Source of the DNA: Flavobacterium foetidum
GTDB taxonomy: Bacteria; Bacteroidota; Bacteroidia; Flavobacteriales; Flavobacteriaceae
Direction: 5' to 3'
DNA length: 64,000 nt
Assembly: GCF_004634245.1 (NCBI RefSeq)
Contig: NZ_SJTF01000005.1
Location: 248,001-312,000 of the forward strand
Below, piece by piece: positions 10,401 to 17,669 of the stretch. Numbering within the stretch: the first letter of the stretch is position 1; each line of letters opens with the position of its first letter. The notes beneath the pieces are model-generated. The model did not search any database. It saw only the letters and a list, made by a program, of their open reading frames with translations, and was not told where the DNA came from. The position numbers and the translations under genes were made by a program.

Positions 10401-10603
10401 AACTTTCCGTCTAAATCGGTTACAACACCGTGCGTGGTGCCTTTAATATTTACCGAAGCTCCAATTACAGGCTCTTTTGTAACGGCATCTACAACCGTAC
10501 CTTCCAGTTTGCTCTGAATTAATGGTTTTGTCTCCTGTGCTTTTACTGCATTAGAAATCAACAAAATACATAACCCAATATATATACTTAATTTTCTTTT
10601 CAT
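7424..10603 (-). CDS. SusC/RagA-family TonB-linked outer-membrane transporter
   Basis: TonB-dependent outer-membrane transporter, partner of the adjacent SusD lipoprotein. I chose the ATG at 10603 (1059 residues) because it opens a clean signal peptide (MKRKLSIYIG through AVKAQ); the open frame upstream of it to 10732 has no secretion signal. Domains in order are: signal peptide, a carboxypeptidase-D-like regulatory domain (GTVVDAVTKEPVIGASVNI, continuing to VTDLDGKF), the plug with the SusC signature around VRITNSQGD / PLFVVDGVPVDN / LKGPNAAALYGSRAAHGV, and a 22-strand-type barrel ending in a Phe-terminated strand (SLNLNLKF). The length is normal for the family. No FecR/sigma pair or hybrid regulator is adjacent, so its regulation is not visible here. 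Confidence 0.95.
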   Translation of the reverse strand: MKRKLSIYIGLCILLISNAVKAQETKPLIQSKLEGTVVDAVTKEPVIGASVNIKGTTHGVVTDLDGKFFFQTGQKFPYTLVVSYLGYKKAEVVVDKNAVVIDLTQEQNALSEVVVTALGISKEKKSLGYTTQALKGNQLAETKETNFLNSLSGKLAGVRITNSQGDMGSSRIIIRGETSIAGNNQPLFVVDGVPVDNSQLGSVGGATRDFKNAIADLNPQDIETLTVLKGPNAAALYGSRAAHGVVLITTKSGKGQKGLGITINSGLTISEVNILPSFQNSFGQGSNGRFSYVDGKGGGINDGVDESWGPKLDGRLIPQFYSNGVAVPFVAHPNNVKDYFNTGVTYDNSISIAKANEKSDFRLGVNNQKQLGIVPNSEVNKTNFSLNTNYQVSENIKVGVNANYIVTDAPALPGGPSGGRAAGVMLQFLWFGRQVDINELKNNRNVNWNNSYYSNPYWTAYYNTTSQQRNRLIGDIHLDAKLAEGLNFKFRTGVDYYNDRRKYTIKYGTNGTPFGSYAEDAYTVNERNTEGIFQYTKKLSDDFSLDALAGFNVRSRNDANNYQKAPRLAVPDLYTLTNSRDPLTSSNSLSRLKVYSAYASAQFGFRNYAFLNVTARNDWSSTLPSSNRSYFYPSVNGSVVLTDALNIKSSTLDFLKIRGGWSEVGNDADPYQLSTVYNFQTAFDGNPIQTSSKKKLNENLKPETTRSTEFGIESSFWKNRLHFDVAYYNTNSFDQILEIKTSTSSGYDSQLINAGKINNRGFEVQLDGTPVQTENFKWNIGVNYSKNISKVEVLDYDGLIKNYTIGSSGGVEVLASVGQAYGALYGTAYERDADGNIVVGTNGLPKADPTKRVLGHYTPDFLAGVTNTLSYKNLELSFLVDASVGGEIFSGTNRTGTYTGVLAQTMPGRDAAHGGLNYYYVGDVKTQLTGTTAPGGATVYDDGMIFNGVLADGTPNTKIVSAQEYYKGSYNISEAYIYSSTFVKLREIKLAYNFNKKLVKKFGLEGASLTAVGRNLLFIYKDAPNIDPETAFNTGNAQGLESLALPTTRSYSLNLNLKF

Positions 10604-11253
10604 TACTTGTTTTAGTTTATGGATAAGGCGAACCGCAAACGCATTTATCGTTTTTGCTTTCCTTACAATGATGTTCAATTTTATTAAGCTCCTACATTTC
10701 TGTTCTTGCAGAAATGCTTTTATCTGCAGCACATTCGTTTTTTCATTTTATATTTTTTTGATTATTACTATTTGAATTGTCGTTGCAAGGAACATTATCC
10801 TTGACACAAGATTTTATTAAAACTGGGATAAATCAGAGGTGAAGAATTTTAGCAACAGCTGCACATCAGACAAAAATTGCCTAATGCTGCTTGTGTATAC
10901 AAATTTGAAGTGTATGGGAAGAGGTGAAATTTCTGTTGCATTATTTTTAAATTCTACTAATTTGATAGAACAAAAGTATATTAAAAATTTTAATGTGAAA
11001 ATTTTAATTGTTTTTTTTGATAAAAAAATGTTAACTGATATTCACAATAACAATCAAATATCTGAATTTCAAAAACTTATAGTACACACATCTGTTTCAA
11101 GACGTGTAAGATTTTTATTAAGCCAAATTGAAACAAAAGCAAAAGAAAGTATTTTTAGAGGCATGTAATTGCAGAGTAATTAAAGTTTGAAGCAAAAAAA
11201 AATCCAAATTCCTTATTCGGAATTTGGATTTAAATAGTTGTTATTTTGAGTTT
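10604..11253. other. Intergenic region upstream of susC
   Basis: About 650 bases with no gene I can support. A minus-strand TACTTTTG at 10971-10978 fits the -7 consensus and, if used, would give susC a leader of roughly 360 bases. A weak 109-codon plus-strand frame (10839-11168) has no recognisable feature. The right end holds the terminator of the next gene. Confidence 0.5.
11194..11230 (-). terminator. Intrinsic terminator of SIMPL-domain gene
   Basis: Perfect 12-bp inverted repeat (11201-11212 with 11219-11230), loop TTATTC, followed on the minus strand by seven T residues. Confidence 0.85.
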
Positions 11254-11940
11254 TTAGTCTAAAACAAAACTTACGCTTACATTGGCAACAATTTCGATTT
11301 CACCGATGGCAAGTGTCTGGTTCGAAGCTCCAGCGTCCATCATTTCAGTTTTCATGGCGGCATACATCGGTCTTGGATGATACACTTGCGAGTTGTCTGA
11401 AATTGTAAAAGCCTTACCCACTTTTTGTCCTAGAACAGACACATACTCTTCTGCTTTTACTTTAGCATCTTTCATTGCCAATTTGCGAGCTTCTGACTGA
11501 TGTTGCGCTAGTTTAGAAGATTCGAAAGAAACATTATCGATTCTGTTGATTCCTTGTTGTACTAAACCTTCCATCAATTCGTCGTACTTCGATAAATCTT
11601 TTACTAGAATTTCTACAGACTGCACTGCATTATAACTCGTTTTCTTTTTCTCATAATCGTACTGCGGATTTAATGCTACTTGTTTTGTTCTAAAATCTGC
11701 TGTCGGTATATTCATTTTTTTGATGAATTTTAAAACAGCGTCCATTTTTTCGTCGTTTTGTTTTTTGACGTCTTTAGCATTATTTCCTTTTGTTTCAACC
11801 GTAGCTGAAATGCTGACTTGATCTGGTGTTACTTTTACTTTTCCTTCACCGTTAACATTGATCAAAGGAATTTGTTTGATTTCCTGGCCATAAGACATAG
11901 TCATAAACGTGATTGTTAAAAATAATACTAGTTTTTTCAT
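11254..11940 (-). CDS. SIMPL-domain (DUF541) periplasmic protein
   Basis: A 228-residue exported protein with a signal peptide (MKKLVLFLTITFMTMSYGQ) and a single SIMPL domain. Signatures are INVNGEGKVKVTPDQ near residue 27, the alternating strand/helix pattern, and ARKLAMKDAKVKAEEYVSVLG near residue 150. SIMPL proteins (E. coli YggE is one) are periplasmic and have been linked to oxidative-stress tolerance, but their biochemical role is unclear. The gene is monocistronic by appearance: the terminator follows directly, and 51 bases separate it from the rhomboid gene on the same strand. Confidence 0.88.
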   Translation of the reverse strand: MKKLVLFLTITFMTMSYGQEIKQIPLINVNGEGKVKVTPDQVSISATVETKGNNAKDVKKQNDEKMDAVLKFIKKMNIPTADFRTKQVALNPQYDYEKKKTSYNAVQSVEILVKDLSKYDELMEGLVQQGINRIDNVSFESSKLAQHQSEARKLAMKDAKVKAEEYVSVLGQKVGKAFTISDNSQVYHPRPMYAAMKTEMMDAGASNQTLAIGEIEIVANVSVSFVLD

Positions 11941-11991
11941 TTTTGTTAAATTTTAATTACTACTAAAGGCTTTTCAAAAGTTATGCCAGCA

Positions 11992-12630
11992 TTATAATTT
12001 TCCGGTTTTTGCCATTCCAAAAAGAATAATAATAGGTACTAAAAGCAATACAACAATAAAAGTATGGTCTGCAATCAGCGAAGGCTGTTTGATCAATGTG
12101 ATTAAATAACCGCCTATGGCACCGCCAAAGTGCGCTGTGTGTCCAATATTGTCATTTTTTGCCTTCATTCCGTAAATCGAATACAGTAGATATAAAATTG
12201 CAAAAATGTAACCCGGTATGCCGATAAAGAAGTACAAATAAATGTTTTGTTCTGGCTGGAGCAAAATAGCGGCGTATAAAACTCCGGTTACTGCACCCGA
12301 TGCTCCAACTGCACGATAACTGTAATCATTTTTATGAAAAATCATGGTAAGCAGACTTCCAAAAATCAAGCTTCCAAAATAAATAAGGATAAATGAAAAA
12401 TTTCCTAGATACCCTAAAACTACTGGTGCAAAAAAATACAATGTGAGCATATTAAACAATAAATGCATCATATCTACATGCAGAAATCCAGAAGAAAGCA
12501 TTCTGATTTGTTCACCCGAACGTATGCTCCCTATATGAAATTCATATCTCCTGAAAAAAGACAGGTCATTAAAACCTTTATAACTAATAAGAACGTTGGC
12601 AATTATAATTCCAATTAAAATGCTATTCAT
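11992..12630 (-). CDS. Rhomboid-family intramembrane serine protease
   Basis: A 212-residue polytopic membrane protein of about six helices. The rhomboid signatures are present: HLLFNM (residues 56-61) in the second helix, the catalytic Ser111 in GASGAVTG, and the catalytic His167 in HTAHFGG on the last core helix. It should cleave transmembrane substrates, but no substrate can be inferred from the neighbours. The ATG chosen directly opens the first membrane segment. It is divergent from the acyltransferase gene. Confidence 0.92.
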   Translation of the reverse strand: MNSILIGIIIANVLISYKGFNDLSFFRRYEFHIGSIRSGEQIRMLSSGFLHVDMMHLLFNMLTLYFFAPVVLGYLGNFSFILIYFGSLIFGSLLTMIFHKNDYSYRAVGASGAVTGVLYAAILLQPEQNIYLYFFIGIPGYIFAILYLLYSIYGMKAKNDNIGHTAHFGGAIGGYLITLIKQPSLIADHTFIVVLLLVPIIILFGMAKTGKL

Positions 12631-12720
12631 AAATTATATTTAATGTGAATGGTAAAGATAAGCATTCTGACAGAATGGTTAGAGAATTACTAAAATTTAA
12701 AGCTTACATTTATTTTCTGT

Positions 12721-12728
12721 TATCTTTG
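12721..12728 (+). promoter_or_regulatory. Candidate -7 promoter element of acyltransferase gene
   Basis: TATCTTTG fits TANNTTTG and lies 14 bases before the ATG at 12743, implying a very short 5' leader. Confidence 0.5.
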
Positions 12729-12742
12729 TAAAAAAAATGTAA

Positions 12743-13615
12743 ATGCAGTTTCTTGTTTATATACTAGCCTATCCTTTTTTGTGGCTTATTTCTATTCTAC
12801 CTTTCCGAATATTTTACTGGTTTTCAGATTTTGTTTATTTTTTGGTTTACAGGATTATCGGCTACCGTAAAAAAGTAGTGCGCGAAAATTTGGCTCTTAC
12901 CTTACCCCATTTAACCGATTCAGAAAGAAAAGAAATAGAAAAAAAATTCTACAAACATATGTGTGATATGTTTCTGGAAATGATTAAAACTATGAGCATT
13001 TCTCCAGAAGAAATGGAAAAAAGATTTCATGTAACCAACATCGAACTAGTGCAGGATTATGCGAAAAAAGGCAAAAGCATTATTCTTGTAGCTTCGCATT
13101 ATGCGAGTTATGAATGGCTATTGACTATAAATCCGAAACTAGGTTTTCAGGGGGTTGCTGTTTATAAAAGACTTGCCAATCGTTATTTTGATGAACTTAT
13201 TAGAAAAATCAGAACCAAGTACAATACAGAAATGATTGAGACCAGAAAAGCAATTCCAACAATGGCACAAAACCAACGCGACGGAAAATTATGTCTTTAC
13301 GGTTTAGCAAGTGATCAGTCGCCAAAAGTTGATCGAATTTTTCATACAATGAAGTTTATGGGAATCGAAGTTCCTGTTCATACGGGTGCTGAAATGCTGG
13401 CCAAAAAATACGATTTAAGCGTAATTTCTGTAGAAGTACGTAAAGTAAAAAGAGGTTTTTATGAAGCTACTTTTGTCCCGATTGCAGATAATCCGAAAGA
13501 TTATCCAGATTTTGAAATAACAGCTAAGTATCTAAAAGATGTTGAAAAACAAATTTATGAAGCTCCCGAATTTTACTTATGGACACATAAAAGATGGAAA
13601 CATCGAGTTCAGTAA
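12743..13615 (+). CDS. LpxL/HtrB-type lysophospholipid (lipid A) acyltransferase
   Basis: Membrane-associated acyltransferase of the LpxL/HtrB family, which transfers secondary acyl chains to lipid A; in Bacteroidota some members act on other lipids. The 290-residue protein has an N-terminal membrane anchor (residues 1-38) and the family H-x4-E/D catalytic motif as His119 and Glu124 (SHYASYEW). The later SDQSPK and the C-terminal YLWTHKRWKHR block match the family ending. It stands alone between a divergent protease gene and a convergent glmM, with a strong bidirectional terminator behind it. The exact acyl acceptor is not determinable from sequence. Confidence 0.9.
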   Translation: MQFLVYILAYPFLWLISILPFRIFYWFSDFVYFLVYRIIGYRKKVVRENLALTLPHLTDSERKEIEKKFYKHMCDMFLEMIKTMSISPEEMEKRFHVTNIELVQDYAKKGKSIILVASHYASYEWLLTINPKLGFQGVAVYKRLANRYFDELIRKIRTKYNTEMIETRKAIPTMAQNQRDGKLCLYGLASDQSPKVDRIFHTMKFMGIEVPVHTGAEMLAKKYDLSVISVEVRKVKRGFYEATFVPIADNPKDYPDFEITAKYLKDVEKQIYEAPEFYLWTHKRWKHRVQ

Positions 13616-13640
13616 AGTATTTTTAAAATGCCAAAACCTA

Positions 13641-13674
13641 AAAAGCCTCTTTTGAAATTTCAAAAGAGGCTTTT
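13641..13674. terminator. Bidirectional intrinsic terminator
   Basis: Perfect 14-bp inverted repeat (13641-13654 with 13661-13674), loop AAATTT, A-rich at the left and a T run at 13671-13677. It separates convergent genes. Confidence 0.9.
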
Positions 13675-13698
13675 TTTATCATTTAAAATTCTAAAATC

Positions 13699-15087
13699 TT
13701 AGATGCCTGCGATTACTTTAATCTCGTCTATAATACGAAGCGCCAATTTATCTGCAGCTTCTTGCGAAGGAGCTTCGGTATAAATACGGATAATTGGTTC
13801 TGTATTTGATTTTCTGAGGTGAACCCATTCTGTAGCCAAATCAATTTTTACACCGTCAATTGTCGAAATATCTTCGTTTTTATACTTTTCTGTCATCTGA
13901 GTCAAAATGGCATCAACATCAATCAGTGGTGTCAATTCAATTTTGTTTTTACTCATATAATATTCCGGATAAGAAGCTCGCAATGCAGCCACCGTCATCT
14001 TTTTATTGGCCAAATGTGTCAAGAACAAAGCAACTCCAACCAGACTGTCACGACCGTAATGAAGTTCAGGATAGATAATTCCACCATTTCCTTCTCCACC
14101 GATAACAGCATTGTTTTTCTTCATCAACTCCACTACATTTACCTCTCCTACTGCACTTGCTTCGTAATTTCCGCCATGCGAATTGGTCACATCTCGTAAA
14201 GCTCGCGAAGAAGACATATTAGAAACGGTATTTCCTGGAGTTTTGCTTAAAACATAATCTGCAACAGCAACCAAAGTATATTCTTCTCCAAACATCTCTC
14301 CATCATCAGAGATAAAAGCAAGACGGTCAACATCGGGATCAACTACGATTCCGAAATCTGCTTTTTCTTTTACAACCAGTTCCGAAATATCAGTCAAATG
14401 CTCTTTTAAAGGTTCAGGATTATGAGGGAAATGCCCGTTTGGTTCACAGTATAATTCTACTACTTCCACTCCCATTTGCTTAAGCAGTTTCGGAATGATG
14501 ATTCCTCCTGATGAATTTACACCATCAACAACCACTTTAAATTTGGCAGCTTTTACAGCCTCAATATCAACCAAAGGCAAATTTAAAACTTCGTCTATAT
14601 GAATATCCATGTATGCATCATTCGAAATAATTTCGCCCAAGCTATCCACATCAGAAAAATCGAAAGCTTCTGCTTCAGCAATTTCTAGGATTTTTGCTCC
14701 TTCTGCACCGCTTAAAAATTCGCCTTTAGCATTCAGCAATTTTAAGGCATTCCATTGTTTCGGATTATGAGAAGCTGTCAGAATGATTCCTCCATCGGCT
14801 TTTTCCAAAGGAACAGCCACTTCGACGGTTGGCGTCGTAGAAAGGCCAAGGTCAATCACATTGATTCCTAAACCAATTAAAGTATTTACGACTAAATTGT
14901 GAATCATCGGACCCGAAATTCTGGCATCACGACCAATAACTACGGTTAATTTATCTTTAGAAATATTGTTTTTTAAGAATGTTCCGTAAGCCGATGCAAA
15001 TTTCACAGCATCAACCGGAGTTAGGTTATCTCCTACTTTTCCTCCGATAGTTCCACGGATACCTGAGATCGATTTTATTAATGTCAT
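13699..15087 (-). CDS. glmM: Phosphoglucosamine mutase
   Basis: Interconverts glucosamine-6-phosphate and glucosamine-1-phosphate on the way to UDP-GlcNAc for peptidoglycan and lipid A. The 462-residue protein has the four-domain phosphohexomutase layout: RGTIGG at residues 11-16, the phosphoserine loop TASHNP with Ser106, the Mg-binding DPDVDR (Asp250, 252, 254), the sugar-specificity loop GEGNGGIIYP near residue 330, and the phosphate-binding RKSNTEPIIR near the C-terminus. Paralogues (phosphomannomutase/phosphoglucomutase) share these motifs. GlmM is the best fit from length and from the GEGNGG loop, but another hexose mutase activity cannot be fully excluded. Confidence 0.88.
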   Translation of the reverse strand: MTLIKSISGIRGTIGGKVGDNLTPVDAVKFASAYGTFLKNNISKDKLTVVIGRDARISGPMIHNLVVNTLIGLGINVIDLGLSTTPTVEVAVPLEKADGGIILTASHNPKQWNALKLLNAKGEFLSGAEGAKILEIAEAEAFDFSDVDSLGEIISNDAYMDIHIDEVLNLPLVDIEAVKAAKFKVVVDGVNSSGGIIIPKLLKQMGVEVVELYCEPNGHFPHNPEPLKEHLTDISELVVKEKADFGIVVDPDVDRLAFISDDGEMFGEEYTLVAVADYVLSKTPGNTVSNMSSSRALRDVTNSHGGNYEASAVGEVNVVELMKKNNAVIGGEGNGGIIYPELHYGRDSLVGVALFLTHLANKKMTVAALRASYPEYYMSKNKIELTPLIDVDAILTQMTEKYKNEDISTIDGVKIDLATEWVHLRKSNTEPIIRIYTEAPSQEAADKLALRIIDEIKVIAGI

Positions 15088-15112
15088 CTTTGTGAGTTAG
15101 GGTTATTTTTTA

Positions 15113-15120
15113 CAAATATA
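15113..15120 (-). promoter_or_regulatory. Candidate -7 promoter element of glmM
   Basis: TATATTTG on the minus strand, 25 bases upstream of the glmM ATG, matches TANNTTTG exactly. Confidence 0.45.
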
Positions 15121-15290
15121 AAAAAGTTACTGAGTTACTAAGGTGTTAAGTTTCTAAGATTTCAACACTAATCTGTAAGAAACTACCCAAGATAAGCTTT
15201 TTTTATAACAAAATGATTTAAAAAAGTTTTTATACATTTACTAAAACAACTTAGAAACTTAGTCTCTAAGTATCTCAGAAACTTACAAAA
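15121..15290. repeat. Degenerate short tandem-like repeats
   Basis: The intergenic DNA between glmM and the phosphodiesterase gene is dominated by variants of CTTAGAAACTTAG / CTAAGTTTCT / CTCAGAAACTTA. The same style of sequence recurs at 63500-63570. No gene was seen. Confidence 0.5.
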
Positions 15291-15292
15291 AA

Positions 15293-15877
15293 ATGAATTT
15301 CTTAGCCCATATATACCTTTCTGGCGATAACGATTTGATTAAAATCGGAAACTTTATGGCCGACGGAATTCGAGGAAAACAATTTGAACATTTTCCCGAA
15401 GATGTACAGAAAGGAATTTTGCTGCACCGGTTTATTGACACTTATACCGATTCGCACGACATATTCAGACAAAGCACAAAACGCTTACACGAAAAATACC
15501 ATCATTATTCTGGCGTGATCGTCGATATTGTCTACGACCATTTTTTAGCCAAAAACTGGAGTATTTACTCTGATGAAAAACTAGAGGATTTCATTTCTAG
15601 ATTTTACAATTCTTTGCATCAGAATTATGACATTTTAACCGAAAAAACGCAAGGCTTAATGCCTTATATGATTGAAAGAAACTGGCTTTTGAGCTATAGG
15701 ACGGTTGAAGGCATTCATCAGATTTTAACCCAAATGGACCGAAGGTCTAAAAATACTTCAAGAATGCAGTTTGCAGTTGCAGAACTAAAAGAATATTATA
15801 CGGAGTTTGAACAGGAATTTACGCTGTTTTTTGAAGAAATCAGAAAACAAGCGCAAAACAAATTGATTTCTCTTTAG
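15293..15877 (+). CDS. Acyl carrier protein phosphodiesterase (AcpH/DUF479)
   Basis: Predicted hydrolase that removes the 4'-phosphopantetheine group from holo-ACP. The 194-residue protein begins with the family signature MNFLAHIYLSG, followed by NFMADGIRG and GILLHRFIDTYTDSH (metal-binding His/Asp residues of the HD-like fold), then VDIVYDHFLAKNW (residues 83-95). The length is typical. The ATG is used directly as the start because the family sequence begins there. The gene reads in the same direction as ggt, 35 bases upstream of it. Functional evidence for the family comes from E. coli AcpH. Confidence 0.85.
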   Translation: MNFLAHIYLSGDNDLIKIGNFMADGIRGKQFEHFPEDVQKGILLHRFIDTYTDSHDIFRQSTKRLHEKYHHYSGVIVDIVYDHFLAKNWSIYSDEKLEDFISRFYNSLHQNYDILTEKTQGLMPYMIERNWLLSYRTVEGIHQILTQMDRRSKNTSRMQFAVAELKEYYTEFEQEFTLFFEEIRKQAQNKLISL

Positions 15878-15912
15878 TATTCAAAACCTTATTGTTTTAA
15901 AATTGTCCAGCG

Positions 15913-17598
15913 ATGAAAAAAATAACTTTTTTAGCATTTCTGTTTTACTTAGGCACCAATGCGCAACAAAATACGACTAATTCTACTGGTCTCGTTACAA
16001 CAAAAGCTATGGTTGTTTCGGCTCGCGAAGAAGCTTCAAAAATTGGAGCAGACATCATGAAAAGAGGCGGCAATGCGTTTGACGCAATGGTCGGCACCGA
16101 ATTAGCGCTGGCTGTCGCCTTTCCGTTTGCCGGAAATATCGGTGGCGGCGGTTTTATGGTGTATCGAAAAGCGAATGGTGAAACCGGTTCTCTTGATTAT
16201 CGAGAAAAAGCGCCTTTAGCCGCCACAAAAGATATGTTTTTGGATAAAGACGGCAACGTCATTAAGGGAAAAAGCACCGAAACAGCTCTGGCAATTGGTG
16301 TTCCGGGAACTATTGCTGGTGTTTTTGCCGTTCATAAAAAATACGGCAGCATGAAAATGGAAGAAATACTAAAACCAGTAATTGCATTGGCTGAACGAGG
16401 TGTTAGAGTAACCAAAAAACAAGAAAAAAGCCTAAAAGATTACCACGAAAGCATTCTAAAAATAAATGGCGAAAACTCACTGCTGTCTGGAAATTTCAAA
16501 GAAAATGACACTATAAAATATCCTGCTTTAGCCAAAACTCTTAAAAGAATCCAGAAAAAAGGCAGAAATGAGTTTTATAAAGGCGAAACGGCCAAAATAT
16601 TGGTAAACTATCTTAAACAAAAAGGCGGCATTATCACCATGGAAGATTTGGCTAAGTACGAAGCCAAATGGAGAAAACCTCTAGAATTTACCTATAAAGA
16701 TTTAAAAATAACGTCAATGTCACCGCCAAGCAGTGGCGGTATTTGTTTGGCGCAGATTTTAAAAATGCTTGAGCCCTACGATTTGGCTAAAATGGGACAT
16801 AATTCAGAACAATCCATCCAACTTATTGTAGAAGCCGAAAGAAGAGCCTATGCCGACAGAAGTTACTATTTAGGAGACCCTGATTTTGTCAAAATTCCGC
16901 TAAAAGAACTACTTGATACCGATTATTTACGGGAAAGAATGTCTTCTTTTAATCCTGAAAAAGCAAGTCTTTCTTCTGAAATAAAAGAGGGAAAAGTAAC
17001 GTATAATGAAAGTACTGAAACTACTCATTATTCAATAGTTGATCAGTTTGGAAATGCAATTGCGGCCACGACAACTTTAAACGATGGCTACGGATCAAAA
17101 TATTATTGTGATGAGTTAGGTTTCTTTTTAAACAACGAAATGGATGATTTCAGTGCAAAACCAGGCTCTCCCAATATGTTTGGACTGGTTGGAAATGAAG
17201 CCAACAGTATCGCGCCACAAAAACGAATGCTGAGCTCCATGACTCCGACAATTGTAGAAAAAAACGGAAAATTGTTTATGGTGGTCGGAACTCCCGGCGG
17301 TTCTACCATTATAACTTCTGTTTTGCAGACTATTTTGAATGTTTACGAATACAATCTAAGCATGCAGCAAGCTGTAAATGCACCGCGTTTTCATCATCAG
17401 TGGCTGCCCGATTTAATAACTTTCGAACCCAATGCCTTTGAAGCTAAAACCATCAACAACCTGAAAGCAAAAAAATATCTCATAAACGAAAAAACCACTC
17501 CGATAATCGGAAAGGTCGACGCCATTTTGGTCTTACCAGACAATAAATTAGAAGGAGGAGCCGATTTTAGAGGCGATGATACAGCAATTGGGTTTTAA
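15913..17598 (+). CDS. ggt: Gamma-glutamyltransferase (gamma-glutamyl transpeptidase)
   Basis: Periplasmic enzyme that cleaves the gamma-glutamyl bond of glutathione and related peptides. The 561-residue protein has a signal peptide (through LGTNAQ), and is made as a proenzyme that cuts itself into two subunits. The autoprocessing/catalytic nucleophile is Thr371 in ETTHYSIVD, giving a large subunit of about 350 residues and a small one of about 190. Arg97 (DYREKAP), the oxyanion region GGGGF (77-81), PPSSGG (271-276) and the GTPGGS motif of the small subunit are all present, so it should be active. It may supply cysteinylglycine or glutamate from exogenous peptides. Confidence 0.95.
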   Translation: MKKITFLAFLFYLGTNAQQNTTNSTGLVTTKAMVVSAREEASKIGADIMKRGGNAFDAMVGTELALAVAFPFAGNIGGGGFMVYRKANGETGSLDYREKAPLAATKDMFLDKDGNVIKGKSTETALAIGVPGTIAGVFAVHKKYGSMKMEEILKPVIALAERGVRVTKKQEKSLKDYHESILKINGENSLLSGNFKENDTIKYPALAKTLKRIQKKGRNEFYKGETAKILVNYLKQKGGIITMEDLAKYEAKWRKPLEFTYKDLKITSMSPPSSGGICLAQILKMLEPYDLAKMGHNSEQSIQLIVEAERRAYADRSYYLGDPDFVKIPLKELLDTDYLRERMSSFNPEKASLSSEIKEGKVTYNESTETTHYSIVDQFGNAIAATTTLNDGYGSKYYCDELGFFLNNEMDDFSAKPGSPNMFGLVGNEANSIAPQKRMLSSMTPTIVEKNGKLFMVVGTPGGSTIITSVLQTILNVYEYNLSMQQAVNAPRFHHQWLPDLITFEPNAFEAKTINNLKAKKYLINEKTTPIIGKVDAILVLPDNKLEGGADFRGDDTAIGF

Positions 17599-17669
17599 TA
17601 GTGCTACTTTTATTTTTTTATACTACAGTTATAAGCTAATTTTGTAAATCCATAAAATTTTAAAACAGA

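Noticed and set aside
10604..10732. N-terminal extension of the SusC protein to 10732
   Set aside because: The extension destroys the signal peptide; the ATG at 10603 gives a normal one.
10839..11168. 109-codon plus-strand frame upstream of susC, starting with GTG
   Set aside because: No recognisable domain, no signal or membrane pattern, skewed composition, and it lies in AT-rich intergenic DNA. A chance frame is more likely, although a small gene cannot be fully excluded.
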